DNA of 64,000 nt from positions 3,029,001 through 3,093,000 of the forward strand of contig NZ_CP022957.1 of NCBI RefSeq assembly GCF_002269385.1. Reading direction: 5' to 3'. This stretch comes from Maribacter cobaltidurans. Its GTDB lineage: Bacteria > Bacteroidota > Bacteroidia > Flavobacteriales > Flavobacteriaceae. The notes under the pieces are model-generated. The model searched no databases. It was given only the letters and a program-made list of their open reading frames with translations, and was not told the origin of the DNA. This document shows positions 8,483 through 17,962 of the stretch, piece after piece; the stretch's first letter is position 1, and each line of letters opens with the position of its first letter. The position numbers were made by a program, and so were the translations under genes.

Positions 8483-9712
8483 TTGAAAATTCACCTTACC
8501 GGCCCAAAGAATCAACTACTTAAAGAGACCTTTAAAATAACGGGGTCCAAAAGCGAATCAAATCGCTCCTTATTGTTATCAGCCCTGTATCCGGGAATAC
8601 AAATTTTAAACCTTTCCAATTCTGATGATGCTCAGGTGATGGAGGCCGGATTAAAGAGGACGGAAGGAACGGTGGACATACATCATGCGGGTACTGCAAT
8701 GCGTTTTTTGACAGGCTATTTTTCGGCTATGGAAGGTAGCGATGTCATTCTTACCGGATCAAAGCGAATGACGGAAAGGCCCGTGCAAATTTTAGTGGAT
8801 GCCTTAAAGGAACTTGGTGCGGATATTTCCTATGTTAAAGAAGAGGGCTATCCCCCCCTGCATATCAAGGGAAAAAAATTATCGAAACATAAAGTTAGTC
8901 TTCCGGCGAACGTTAGTAGCCAATATATTTCTTCATTGCTACTAATTGCGCCAAGCCTGGAAAATGGACTTGAACTTGAATTGACGGGTAAAATCACATC
9001 GGTTCCCTATATAAAAATGACTTTGGCCCTTCTAACTGAAATTGGGGTAGAAAGTAGCTTTCAAGGCAATAGTATCACCGTAAAGCCAAAAACCGAGGTA
9101 AAACCAACTACTTTGGTGGTGGAATCAGATTGGAGTTCTGCTTCCTATTTCTATAGTATCGTTGCCCTTTCTGATGAAGGCTCCCAAATTACACTTTCCG
9201 CCTATAAAAAAAATAGTCTTCAGGGCGATAGTGTACTTCATAAGTTGTATGGGGAATTTGGAGTGGAAACCGAATTTGGCGAGAACCAAATCACCTTGAA
9301 AAAAGTTTCGGAACCTACAAAAGCAACGGTAAGTTTCGATTTGGCGAACGCCCCGGATATTGCCCAAACCATAGCGGTCACCTGTTTTGGCCTTAGAATG
9401 GGCTGTTATTTGACGGGACTTCATACCCTGAAAATCAAGGAGACCGATCGCTTAGATGCCCTACATACAGAATTGACCAAACTGGGAGCGGACATATCCG
9501 TTTCGGATAAGACGCTTACTTTGAAACCCGCGAAAAATATAAATAGCGAGATTGCCATCGATACCTATAACGACCATAGAATGGCCATGGCCTTTGCACC
9601 TCTGGCCTTGAAAACTTCATTGATTATTAACGAAGCCATGGTGGTCACCAAGTCTTATCCGGATTTTTATGAGGACCTAAAAGCTTTACAATTTGGTATC
9701 AAGGAATTATAA
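8483..9712 (+). CDS. aroA: 3-phosphoshikimate 1-carboxyvinyltransferase (EPSP synthase)
   Basis: Transfers the enolpyruvyl group of phosphoenolpyruvate to shikimate 3-phosphate, the sixth shikimate step. Conserved blocks are GSKSESNRSLLL (substrate binding), AGTAMRFLTGYF, SQYISSLLLIAP, KETDRLDAL and NDHRMAMAFAPLAL. The frame can be read from TTG 8462, but I prefer TTG 8483, which gives LKIHLTGPKN, close to the expected N-terminus; no ATG lies in a suitable place. It is 36 bases after the MazG-like gene and probably in the same transcript. Its location away from the phe operon shows the shikimate genes are scattered. Confidence 0.92.
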   Translation: MKIHLTGPKNQLLKETFKITGSKSESNRSLLLSALYPGIQILNLSNSDDAQVMEAGLKRTEGTVDIHHAGTAMRFLTGYFSAMEGSDVILTGSKRMTERPVQILVDALKELGADISYVKEEGYPPLHIKGKKLSKHKVSLPANVSSQYISSLLLIAPSLENGLELELTGKITSVPYIKMTLALLTEIGVESSFQGNSITVKPKTEVKPTTLVVESDWSSASYFYSIVALSDEGSQITLSAYKKNSLQGDSVLHKLYGEFGVETEFGENQITLKKVSEPTKATVSFDLANAPDIAQTIAVTCFGLRMGCYLTGLHTLKIKETDRLDALHTELTKLGADISVSDKTLTLKPAKNINSEIAIDTYNDHRMAMAFAPLALKTSLIINEAMVVTKSYPDFYEDLKALQFGIKEL

Positions 9713-9724
9713 TTACCCATTTAC

Positions 9725-9756
9725 TTGACAACCCCCTGTTGTGGGTCGTATATTTG
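9725..9756 (+). promoter_or_regulatory. Promoter upstream of queA
   Basis: TTG at 9725-9727 and a perfect TATATTTG at 9749-9756 lie 21 bases apart, an excellent Bacteroidota promoter. The predicted start near 9763 is about 200 bases before the queA ATG. Confidence 0.7.
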
Positions 9757-9960
9757 CAGCCGCAAAAAGCTGTACTCTGATTGCATCAAGTGATAAACGA
9801 TAATTGCATTTCTGACCTTAGTACATTTTTGTGCGAAAGTTACATCCGGCCTTAGCGGTCCATAAAAAGAATTAAATGAAACATTCAGAAAAAAATTTCA
9901 ATATTCAAGGAAATTTTTATTTGGGTGTTACATGTGACCAAAAACAATAATTATCTATAC
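9757..9960 (+). other. Unexplained 200-base leader or small RNA before queA
   Basis: No ORF of note. CAGC/GCTG can pair at about 9757-9772, and TGTACT near 9770 can pair with AGTACA near 9822, enclosing two copies of ATTGCAT. I see no convincing preQ1 riboswitch pseudoknot and no 6S or SRP consensus. Either a long 5' UTR or a separate small RNA is possible. Confidence 0.35.
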
Positions 9961-11013
9961 ATGAAATTATCCAATTTTAATTTTGAGCTTCCAAAGGAGT
10001 TATTGGCAGAACATCCGTCAGAAAATAGGGATGAGTCCAAATTAATGGTCATAGATACCAAAACAGGTAAAATTGAGCATAAAATGTTCAAGGACATGAT
10101 CGATTATTTTGATGAAGGCGATGTGATGGTCCTTAACAACACCAAGGTTTTTCCGGCACGTTTATATGGTAACAAGGAAAAAACTGGGGCTCGCATAGAG
10201 GTGTTCTTGTTGCGAGAACTTAATGAGGAGCAGCGATTATGGGATGTTTTGGTGGATCCAGCGCGTAAAATTCGTATAGGGAACAAATTATATTTTGGTG
10301 ATGACGAAACCCTTGTTGCAGAGGTTATAGACAATACCACTTCCCGTGGTAGAACCTTAAGGTTTTTATACGATGGTGCCTATTTGGATTTTAGAAGAAA
10401 ACTAAGGGAACTTGGAGAGACTCCGTTGCCAAAGTATATTAAAAGGGATGTGGAACCTGAGGATGAAGAGCGGTACCAGACCATTTACGCCAAACATGAA
10501 GGTGCCGTTGCGGCGCCCACTGCCGGGCTTCACTTTTCCAAACATCTTTTGAAGAGATTGGAAATAAAGGGAATAGATTTTGCAGAATTGACATTGCACG
10601 TTGGTTTAGGTACTTTTAACCCTGTAGAGGTGGAGGATCTTTCCAAGCATAAAATGGATAGTGAGGAATTGATTATTGATGAAAAGGCTACAGAAATCGT
10701 CAATAATGCGATTGAGAAAAAAAGGCGTATTTGTGCGGTAGGTACTACAGCCATGAGAGGATTGGAAAGTGCCGTATCTTCCAATCATACCTTGAACACG
10801 TTTGAAGGTTGGACCAATAAATTTATATTTCCTCCTTATGAATTTAGCATTGCTAATTCTATGATTACCAATTTCCATTTGCCAAAATCGACTTTATTGA
10901 TGATGATTTCGGCTTTTATGGGCCACGATTTAATGAAAAAGGCATATAAGGAAGCCATTATGGAGGGCTATAAGTTCTACTCATATGGCGATGCCATGCT
11001 CATTTTAAGATAA
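9961..11013 (+). CDS. queA: S-adenosylmethionine:tRNA ribosyltransferase-isomerase
   Basis: Builds epoxyqueuosine at the tRNA wobble position from preQ1 by transferring the ribosyl part of SAM. Characteristic segments are the N-terminal [37 protein letters not shown], the central [10 protein letters not shown] and the [10 protein letters not shown] motif. An upstream in-frame GTG (9925) is poor; ATG 9961 gives the usual [11 protein letters not shown] start and about 350 residues. It is followed by a hairpin terminator and appears monocistronic. Confidence 0.95.
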   Translation: MKLSNFNFELPKELLAEHPSENRDESKLMVIDTKTGKIEHKMFKDMIDYFDEGDVMVLNNTKVFPARLYGNKEKTGARIEVFLLRELNEEQRLWDVLVDPARKIRIGNKLYFGDDETLVAEVIDNTTSRGRTLRFLYDGAYLDFRRKLRELGETPLPKYIKRDVEPEDEERYQTIYAKHEGAVAAPTAGLHFSKHLLKRLEIKGIDFAELTLHVGLGTFNPVEVEDLSKHKMDSEELIIDEKATEIVNNAIEKKRRICAVGTTAMRGLESAVSSNHTLNTFEGWTNKFIFPPYEFSIANSMITNFHLPKSTLLMMISAFMGHDLMKKAYKEAIMEGYKFYSYGDAMLILR

Positions 11014-11048
11014 TATTCTCCATCTTTTGAGGAGAAAAACATGAAGGG

Positions 11049-11085
11049 TCCCGCTTTATCAATGATTTGGAAAAGCGGGATTTTT
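11049..11085 (+). terminator. Terminator after queA
   Basis: TCCCGCTTT (11049-11057) pairs with AAAGCGGGA (11072-11080), followed by a T-run. It lies 35 bases after the queA stop. Confidence 0.75.
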
Positions 11086-11108
11086 GTAGATAATGACATC
11101 TGTTATTG

Positions 11109-12149
11109 ATGGAAACAATAAAAAAGGACATTAGGGCATTGACCAGGGACCAATTAAGGAATTTTTTTGTTTCCCAAGGCGATAAGGCTTTTCGGGGCAA
11201 TCAGGTGTATGAATGGCTATGGCAAAAATCAGCCCATTCCTTTGATGTTATGACCAACCTGTCCAAAGAAACCCGGGACATGCTACAAGAGAACTTCGTT
11301 ATCAACCATATTAAGGTTGATCAAATGCAGAGAAGCTCGGACGGGACAATTAAAAATGCCGTACGGTTACATGACGATTTGATAGTCGAATCCGTTCTTA
11401 TTCCCACCAAAACTAGAACAACGGCCTGTGTATCCAGTCAGGTAGGATGTAGTTTGGATTGTAAGTTTTGTGCCACGGCCCGTTTAAAGCGAATGAGAAA
11501 CCTCAATCCAGACGAAATTTACGATCAAGTGGTGGCCATAGACAACGAGAGCCGACTCTATTTTGATAGACCATTGAGCAATATCGTTTTCATGGGCATG
11601 GGAGAACCCCTAATGAACTACAACAATGTACTCAAGGCCATTGAAAAAATCACATCTTCGGAAGGTCTGGGTATGTCCCCTAGGAGGATTACGGTTTCCA
11701 CATCGGGAGTACCAAAACTGATAAAAAAAATGGCGGATGATGAAGTCAAATTCAAATTGGCCGTTTCACTGCATTCGGCTATCGACGAAACCAGAACTTC
11801 CATAATGCCGTTTAATGCAACCTTTACCCTAGCAGATCTTCGCGAGGCACTGGTTTATTGGTATCAAAAAACAAAAAGCCGTATTACTTATGAATATGTG
11901 GTTTGGGAGGGAATAAATGATAAACGGGAAGATGTAGATGCCTTGGTGGATTTCTGTAGGTTTGCCCCCTCCAAGGTCAATTTGATAGAATACAACCCCA
12001 TCGACGATGGTCAATTTCAACAAGCATCCAATAAGGCCATAGAGATGTATGTAGAACGACTTGAGAAAAATGGTATTACGGTTACAGTAAGGCGTTCTCG
12101 TGGAAAAGATATTGATGCGGCCTGCGGACAATTGGCGAATAAGTCTTGA
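11109..12149 (+). CDS. rlmN: Dual-specificity rRNA/tRNA (adenine-C2)-methyltransferase RlmN
   Basis: Radical SAM enzyme that methylates C2 of A2503 in 23S rRNA and of A37 in some tRNAs. The 4Fe-4S motif CSLDCKFC (CxxxCxxC) follows TTACVSSQVGC, and the C-terminal AACGQLA holds the cysteine that forms the covalent adduct. An N-terminal HhH-like accessory domain (about 1-90) includes YEWLW. ATG 11109 is preferred over the adjacent TTG 11106. Monocistronic. Confidence 0.95.
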   Translation: METIKKDIRALTRDQLRNFFVSQGDKAFRGNQVYEWLWQKSAHSFDVMTNLSKETRDMLQENFVINHIKVDQMQRSSDGTIKNAVRLHDDLIVESVLIPTKTRTTACVSSQVGCSLDCKFCATARLKRMRNLNPDEIYDQVVAIDNESRLYFDRPLSNIVFMGMGEPLMNYNNVLKAIEKITSSEGLGMSPRRITVSTSGVPKLIKKMADDEVKFKLAVSLHSAIDETRTSIMPFNATFTLADLREALVYWYQKTKSRITYEYVVWEGINDKREDVDALVDFCRFAPSKVNLIEYNPIDDGQFQQASNKAIEMYVERLEKNGITVTVRRSRGKDIDAACGQLANKS

Positions 12150-12247
12150 TGAGTGCTTTAAAAGCGATAAAAAAGGTTTTTTCCAAATACCAAAACCATA
12201 GATAACCGAACCCTTTTCGCTAATTTTGAAATTCTAAGCCAAACTGC

Positions 12248-13225
12248 TTGAAAATTGTATCTCAAATAAAGGAACCGGTAAGCCGGGAGATGGATCTTTT
12301 TGAAACCAAATTTCGGGAGTCCATGACCTCGAAAGTGGCGCTTCTCAACCGAATAACGTATTACATTGTCAATAGAAAAGGAAAGCAAATGCGACCTATG
12401 TTCGTATTCCTTACGGCAAAATTATTGAATAATGGCGAAGTCAATGAACGTACATATCGTGGAGCATCGGTCATAGAATTAATCCATACGGCTACTTTGG
12501 TGCATGATGATGTGGTAGACGAAAGTGATAAACGTAGAGGTTTTTTTTCCATCAATGCGCTTTGGAAAAATAAGATTGCCGTTCTCGTTGGAGATTACCT
12601 CTTGTCCAAAGGATTATTACTTAGTATAGACCATGGGGATTTTGATTTACTTCGGATTATATCCGTGGCGGTAAGGGAAATGAGCGAAGGCGAGTTGTTG
12701 CAAATTGAAAAGGCCCGTAGATTGGATATCACGGAAGAAGTGTACTACGATATCATTCGCCAAAAAACGGCCACATTGATAGCAGCCTGTTGTAGTTTGG
12801 GTGCCTGTTCGGTTAAACCGGAAAGCGAAGATGTGGAAACTTTTAGAAAATTTGGTGAATTGTGCGGTATGGCCTTTCAGATAAAGGATGATCTCTTTGA
12901 TTACGGAGAGGAAAAAATAGGCAAACCGACGGGAATCGATATCAAGGAGCAAAAAATGACCCTTCCGTTAATTTATGCCCTGAATAACTGTTCCCAAAAG
13001 GAAAAAAGCTGGCTCATTAACTCCGTTAAAAACCACAATAAAAACAAAAAGCGTGTAAAAGAGGTCATAACTTTTGTTAAACAAATTGGTGGCTTAGATT
13101 ATGCTGTTGCGAAAATGCTCCAATTTAAGGACGAAGCATTATCCTTACTGCAACAATACCCAGAATCTGACTACAGGGATTCCTTGGAACTTATGGTAAA
13201 TTATGTAGTAGAGCGTAAAAAATAA
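12248..13225 (+). CDS. Polyprenyl diphosphate synthase (menaquinone side chain)
   Basis: Class I trans-prenyltransferase that elongates FPP with IPP. The first aspartate-rich motif is in HDDVVDESDKRRG, with the basic pair after it; the second is in IKDDLFDYG. GKQMRP near the N-terminus binds IPP. At 325 residues it fits the medium- or long-chain group, which in this phylum supplies the menaquinone tail; chain length is not readable here. The start is TTG 12248. It stands alone, 98 bases after rlmN. Confidence 0.9.
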   Translation: MKIVSQIKEPVSREMDLFETKFRESMTSKVALLNRITYYIVNRKGKQMRPMFVFLTAKLLNNGEVNERTYRGASVIELIHTATLVHDDVVDESDKRRGFFSINALWKNKIAVLVGDYLLSKGLLLSIDHGDFDLLRIISVAVREMSEGELLQIEKARRLDITEEVYYDIIRQKTATLIAACCSLGACSVKPESEDVETFRKFGELCGMAFQIKDDLFDYGEEKIGKPTGIDIKEQKMTLPLIYALNNCSQKEKSWLINSVKNHNKNKKRVKEVITFVKQIGGLDYAVAKMLQFKDEALSLLQQYPESDYRDSLELMVNYVVERKK

Positions 13226-13308
13226 TTTATAGTTTTCCTTCTTAAATTACTTTTTTTTAATGGGTTAAAAAATATTCTTAATCACAAGACAACTATATTG
13301 TGCCTGAA

Positions 13309-13349
13309 TGCGTCTATTTCATAGAAGACTTTAAAAAGGTTTGAAAATT
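13309..13349 (+). repeat. Imperfect direct repeat, copy 1 (left of hydrolase gene)
   Basis: About 41 bases beginning TGCGTCTAT and ending TTTGAAAATT. It matches 15377-15417 with a few substitutions and two one-base gaps. Copy 2 contains the TTG start of the sigma factor gene; copy 1 holds the corresponding TTG AAA ATT, which hits a stop after six codons. Confidence 0.7.
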
Positions 13350-13403
13350 TGTCGTTTTTGATTTAAATCAAAGTCGGCCAATTAAAATAATTCTGTTTAT
13401 TAG

Positions 13404-15338
13404 ATGAACGACCTCCGCTATGGTAAAATCCAATTTACACTGGTTGTAAGCCTACTACATGTTAGTATTTGCTTAGCTCAAACCTATCATGCCGGATTTA
13501 AATCTTTCCAATTAAAAGACAGTACAAGAATATACAAACCGGATACAGAACCAACCGACATCCTACATTATCGTCCTGTCGATTTGGACATTTGGTATCC
13601 ATCAAGCGAAAAAAAAGAAAAAGCATTAAAGTTCGGAGATTTGTTCGGTCTATTTGAACAACGGGCGGTCAACTATCAGGATAACCAGGATTATTCCGGA
13701 ATAACTAATGAACTTGCACAGTTTTATGTTTCCGAATTAGGTGTAGGTGCGGATGGTCAAAAATTATTGAACATTCAAACAAACAGCTTTTCTAACGTCG
13801 AACCTTCCTCAATTAAACATCCTGTCATCATTTATATGGCAGGTTTTAACGGAATGGGATTTGAAAACTATAAAATCCTTGAAAAACTTGCGGAAAATGG
13901 GTTTTTAGTCGTTTCTGTTTGGTCCGTTGGTCGCTACCCCGGTGATATGACCAATCAAAAAGAGGATATGTTAGAACAAGTTTATGACGCTGAATTTGCC
14001 ATTCGATATCTAAAGCAAAACAGCTTTTTTAATGTAGATTTCAATACTATCGGTGTAATTGGTTGCAGTTGGGGAGGAATGAGTACAGCGGTTTTTGTCA
14101 ACAGAAATCGATATACAAAAACCTTTGTTTCATTGGACGGGACAGAAACCCATTATTTTGGGGAAGAAGAGGAGAATGACCGATTTATTCAAGAAATCCA
14201 CGATTCAAAACTTTTAGAACCAAAGAGTCAAAACATAAAATATCTTTACCTGGAAAGTGGCAATAAACTTGATGAGTTCCAACCTTTAAAAGACTTTAAT
14301 TATTTTCGGGAACTTAATTCCGAAAAATACTATTTGCGTTTTACAAATAGTACCCATTCTGACTTTACTTGTATTCCTTCGATACTTGATGCTTCAGAAA
14401 ATTCTATAAAAATTTTTAGAGACATTGAGCAATTGACCATTGCCTTTTTTAAAAAGACATTAGAAAATAAGGGTGTTTTTAAACCAGTTTGGGAAGACAT
14501 AAGTACATTAAGCTATGTCAACAAGGAACTATATGACATTTCGATTAAGCCCAATGCAGCAACTGAAATAACGGGTATTGTTCTAGATAATAAAAATGAT
14601 ACGCCTTTGCCCTACGTAAATATTGGGATTTTAAACAAAGAAATTGGAACAGTTACAGATACCGAAGGTAAGTTTACTCTCAATTTAAAAGAGGGATTTG
14701 AAAACGATACCATAAGAATTTCATCAATAGGTTATAAACCTGTTGAGTTTTTGATCAGGGGCATAGCTCAAAAAACACGCCCGATTTCAATAAAACTTAA
14801 AGAACAAATAAATGAATTGGAAGAGGTTGTCGTTTCAGCAAAGGCATTCAAGAAAAAAATACTCGGGAACAAAACCGAATCGAAATTCATCAGTACAGGG
14901 TTTAGTTATGACCAGCCTGGTGCAGAAATGGGCGTTAAAATCAACATTCGAAAAACTCCGACATTTGTGGATGCTTTTAACTTCAACGTTTCTTATAACA
15001 GGTTAAGTTCAAAATCCACTTTTAGAATCAATTTTTATAACGTTGAAAACAATAAGCCAAAAGAAAATATCCTTTCTGATAATATTCTTGTTTCAATGGA
15101 ACCAGAACAGGTTGGAAAAATAACTGTAGATTTAAAACCCTACAACATAGTTTTGAATAATGATGTAATCGTTTCTCTTGAATGGGTAGAAACAGAAAGG
15201 GAAAATAAGAAGGATGAAGCTATATTTTTTTCTCTTGGAATGTTCAACAGTGGGACACTTTTTAAAAAATCAAGTCAATCGAAATTCAAGAAATATAATA
15301 ATATGGGAGTAGGATTCAACCTAGATGTCAGATATTAA
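13404..15338 (+). CDS. Exported alpha/beta hydrolase with carboxypeptidase-regulatory-like domain
   Basis: A signal peptide (about 1-25, ending CLAQ) precedes a dienelactone-hydrolase or PAF-acetylhydrolase-like alpha/beta hydrolase. The nucleophile elbow is GCSWGGMS, with YMAGFNGMG as a likely oxyanion region and THSDFT as a possible catalytic histidine. From about 390 to 465 there is a CarboxypepD_reg-like beta-sandwich (ITGIVLDNKNDTPLPYVNI...GKFTL). The last 150 residues are unassigned. I infer an envelope esterase or lipase; the substrate is unknown. The gene is bracketed by an imperfect direct repeat, looks richer in AAA/TTT codons than its neighbours and separates the sigma factor from upstream DNA, which suggests later insertion. 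Confidence 0.75.
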   Translation: MNDLRYGKIQFTLVVSLLHVSICLAQTYHAGFKSFQLKDSTRIYKPDTEPTDILHYRPVDLDIWYPSSEKKEKALKFGDLFGLFEQRAVNYQDNQDYSGITNELAQFYVSELGVGADGQKLLNIQTNSFSNVEPSSIKHPVIIYMAGFNGMGFENYKILEKLAENGFLVVSVWSVGRYPGDMTNQKEDMLEQVYDAEFAIRYLKQNSFFNVDFNTIGVIGCSWGGMSTAVFVNRNRYTKTFVSLDGTETHYFGEEEENDRFIQEIHDSKLLEPKSQNIKYLYLESGNKLDEFQPLKDFNYFRELNSEKYYLRFTNSTHSDFTCIPSILDASENSIKIFRDIEQLTIAFFKKTLENKGVFKPVWEDISTLSYVNKELYDISIKPNAATEITGIVLDNKNDTPLPYVNIGILNKEIGTVTDTEGKFTLNLKEGFENDTIRISSIGYKPVEFLIRGIAQKTRPISIKLKEQINELEEVVVSAKAFKKKILGNKTESKFISTGFSYDQPGAEMGVKINIRKTPTFVDAFNFNVSYNRLSSKSTFRINFYNVENNKPKENILSDNILVSMEPEQVGKITVDLKPYNIVLNNDVIVSLEWVETERENKKDEAIFFSLGMFNSGTLFKKSSQSKFKKYNNMGVGFNLDVRY

Positions 15339-15376
15339 AATTATTTTTTAACTCGGGCAACCAAAACAATTTTACC

Positions 15377-15417
15377 TGCGTCTATGTTAATAGAAGACCT
15401 TAAAAGATTTGAAGATT
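15377..15417 (+). repeat. Imperfect direct repeat, copy 2 (right of hydrolase gene)
   Basis: Second copy of the 41-base element at 13309-13349. It covers the leader and the first codons of the sigma factor gene, so the repeat is probably a duplicated 5' end of that gene. Confidence 0.7.
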
Positions 15418-15972
15418 ATACCCTTTTATAAAAACGAACGGCAAATTATAAAGAAAGCCATTGATGGGAACAGGGAAGCCCAAAAGACTTTATATGCCAA
15501 ACATGCTCCCAAGATGCTGGGTGTATGTAGACAGTATATAAAGGATATCCATTTTGCCGAGGATGTAATGATTCAGGGGTTTGTAAAAATGTTCAAACAT
15601 TTGGAGTCCTTTAAATTTGAGGGAAGTTTTGAAGGATGGGTACGGAGAATTATGATTAGGGAGAGTATCTCCTTTCTTAGGAAGCAACAATTTGTGGTAT
15701 ATGATGATGAGGTGTTTGAGAACAATCAATCTACAAATTCTGAGCAAATTTCGGATTTGGATACGGAGCACATTCAACAACTTATAGATGCCTTGCCTCA
15801 AGGATATAAAATGGTATTTGTCTTGTATACGATAGAGGGGTACAAACATCAGGAAATAGCGGATATGCTGGACATTTCGGAAAGTACCTCTAAAACACAA
15901 TTGTTCAAGGCAAGAAAAATACTTAAAGAAAATTTAGAGAAACAAAATATCATCGGTTATGGAACCAGATAA
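15409..15972 (+). CDS. ECF-type RNA polymerase sigma factor
   Basis: 187 residues. Region 2 spans about 20-90 (NREAQKTLYAKHAPKMLGVCRQYIKD, split here as NREAQKTLYAKH and onward; FAEDVMIQGFVKMF), and region 4 about 120-175 (LPQGYKMVFVLYTIEGYKHQEIADML, with the helix-turn-helix in HQEIADMLDISESTSKTQL). The start is TTG 15409. It overlaps the next gene, which has one membrane segment and is probably its anti-sigma factor. The target regulon is unknown; the outer-membrane protein gene two positions on is a natural candidate. Confidence 0.88.
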   Translation: MKIIPFYKNERQIIKKAIDGNREAQKTLYAKHAPKMLGVCRQYIKDIHFAEDVMIQGFVKMFKHLESFKFEGSFEGWVRRIMIRESISFLRKQQFVVYDDEVFENNQSTNSEQISDLDTEHIQQLIDALPQGYKMVFVLYTIEGYKHQEIADMLDISESTSKTQLFKARKILKENLEKQNIIGYGTR

Positions 15973-16729
15973 ATTTGAAAAATACATAAAGAGCAAGATG
16001 AACGAACGGGAAATTTCTCCTTCGGACGAAGCATGGGAAAAAATTTCCGGCCAAATCAATAGCTCAAAAAAACAAGGTAGGCCTACTTACTTTTGGATAG
16101 GGGTTGCTGCAAGCTTATTGATTTTGGTAAGTTTTTCCCTCTTTTACCTTAATTCGCCAAAGGACATTGAAGGTGTGGATAACGGAACAGTAGTAGATAC
16201 GGAAGATTCCAATACCAAAAAGGAACTCAACAAGGAAGATAAGGCCATCGACCTGTACGAGAACGTTCCAGATGCTATTGTAATGGAAGACGAAACTGAA
16301 AAAAATATAATTGATTCCATAAGTGAAAGTGAAGGAGTAGAACCGGAGCCAGATTTGGTGCAAGAGGACTTAAGGGATACCAATGCTTTGGCAACAAATA
16401 CGGATAGAATAGAATTACCGGAAAAAACGTTGGAGCTTGTACTGCCAAAGGATATTTTAAATGCCAAAATTGCTGAGGTCATTGCACAGGTAGATGCTAT
16501 TGAAGCCAATGGAAAGGTATCAGACGCTGAAGTAGATTCTTTATTGTTAAATGCCCAAAAAGATATTTTAAGGGAAAAGCTTTTCAATCAAGATAGAACC
16601 GTTAACGCCATGGCTTTGTTAACAGAGGTTGAGGATGAACTTGATCAATCCTTCCGAGACCAAATTTTTGAATCGCTCAAAGCCGGTTTTCTTAAAGTTA
16701 GGACTGCTGTCGCAGACCGAAATAATTAA
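15959..16729 (+). CDS. Putative anti-sigma factor, single-pass membrane protein
   Basis: No clear family, but the arrangement is that of flavobacterial anti-sigma proteins: a 40-residue cytoplasmic N-terminus (DEAWEKISGQI), one transmembrane helix at about 43-62, then a long acidic periplasmic part. It overlaps the ECF sigma gene by 14 bases. The periplasmic region is mostly predicted helical with Glu/Asp-rich stretches. Function rests on gene context more than on sequence. Confidence 0.65.
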   Translation: MEPDKFEKYIKSKMNEREISPSDEAWEKISGQINSSKKQGRPTYFWIGVAASLLILVSFSLFYLNSPKDIEGVDNGTVVDTEDSNTKKELNKEDKAIDLYENVPDAIVMEDETEKNIIDSISESEGVEPEPDLVQEDLRDTNALATNTDRIELPEKTLELVLPKDILNAKIAEVIAQVDAIEANGKVSDAEVDSLLLNAQKDILREKLFNQDRTVNAMALLTEVEDELDQSFRDQIFESLKAGFLKVRTAVADRNN

Positions 16730-16822
16730 AAATCAATATCAATTAAATCACATTAAGCTCCATAATTTACTATGGGGAGTGGGACTGGAGTTTTATTCAT
16801 CAAAAATCAAAATCAATTAAAA

Positions 16823-17902
16823 ATGAAAACAATTACAACGTTTGCCCTATTTTTTTTCACCCTATTCGTGGTGAATTCATTAGCTGCCCAAGAGGATTAT
16901 GAAAAGAAAATAGAAGTATTAAAGAGTCAAAAAGCAAAAATTACCGAGCAGGAAAAGGACGCTTTAAAATATGAAGTTGCTGATATTAATGAGCGATTCG
17001 AAGATGGACTAATATCCGCTGAGGAAGCTAAAACCTTAAAGGAGGCCGCTGCCCAAAAACGGGCCTTGAACATTGAGAATAGATTGATGATCATTGATAA
17101 TCAAATTGCGCTTTTAGAACGTAATGAGGGTGTATTATTAACCCATATTAAAGTGGATTCCGTAGAGGAAGGACAAATTCGGATTGGAATCGATATCGGG
17201 GGTAAGCCTGGAGAAAGTTTTATTTTCAATTCCAAGCCTTGGAAAAAGGAAATAAAATATGATCGTAGAACTTACTCTGATTTTGTGCTTGCCGTTGGCT
17301 TAAATAATGCAATTATTGATGGACAATCTTTGGATGAATCTCCCTATAAGCTAGGAGGTAGTCGTTTTTTTGAAATGGGCTGGCAGTGGCGTACCCGTGT
17401 TTTTCAGAACACGAATTTTCTAAGATTGAATTATGGCTTCTCTTTTCAGTTCAATGGACTCAAAATTAAGGATAACCAATATCTTGTATTAAACGATCAA
17501 GGAAATGCGGAACTACAGGATTTTGACTTTGAATTGCAAAAAGCGAAGTTTAGAATGGATAATCTTGTTTTTCCAGTGCATCTAGAGTTTGGTCCATCCA
17601 AACTTAAGAAAACCGAAAAAACTATGAGGTATTCCTTGCACAACCAGTTTCGTTTGGGAATAGGTGCTTATGGTGGTTTTAACCTGGGAACTCGACAAAA
17701 ATTAAAATATAACCAGGACGGTGATAGCGTTAAGGATAAATTGAAAAGGGATTACAACACCAATGACTTGATTTACGGACTAAGTGCTTATGCAGGTTTT
17801 GATGGTGTGCTACTCTATTTAAAATATGATTTAAACCCCATATTTAGTAATGCGGAAATTGAGCAAAGAAATGTATCTCTGGGTTTAAGGTTCGATCTTT
17901 AA
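16823..17902 (+). CDS. Outer-membrane beta-barrel protein
   Basis: A signal peptide (MKTITTFALF, ending SLAAQ) supports ATG 16823; an upstream in-frame ATG at 16772 would add 17 residues before it. Residues about 22-110 are predicted coiled coil (repeated Lys/Glu/Ala heptads). The rest alternates hydrophobic and polar residues with aromatic girdles and ends in LGLRFDL, a typical barrel C-terminus with a hydrophobic last residue. It is the third gene of the ECF sigma cluster and may be its output. Confidence 0.7.
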   Translation: MKTITTFALFFFTLFVVNSLAAQEDYEKKIEVLKSQKAKITEQEKDALKYEVADINERFEDGLISAEEAKTLKEAAAQKRALNIENRLMIIDNQIALLERNEGVLLTHIKVDSVEEGQIRIGIDIGGKPGESFIFNSKPWKKEIKYDRRTYSDFVLAVGLNNAIIDGQSLDESPYKLGGSRFFEMGWQWRTRVFQNTNFLRLNYGFSFQFNGLKIKDNQYLVLNDQGNAELQDFDFELQKAKFRMDNLVFPVHLEFGPSKLKKTEKTMRYSLHNQFRLGIGAYGGFNLGTRQKLKYNQDGDSVKDKLKRDYNTNDLIYGLSAYAGFDGVLLYLKYDLNPIFSNAEIEQRNVSLGLRFDL

Positions 17903-17932
17903 AAATTAAGTTTTATGTTTATTTGAGTTAGT

Positions 17933-17961
17933 TAGGACATATCCAAGGAGGGTATGTCCTA
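17933..17961. terminator. Hairpin between convergent genes
   Basis: TAGGACAT (17933-17940) pairs with ATGTCCTA (17954-17961). The flanks lack a strong T-run, so terminator function is likely but not certain. The minus-strand gene stop lies just beyond it. Confidence 0.45.
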
Positions 17962-17962
17962 T

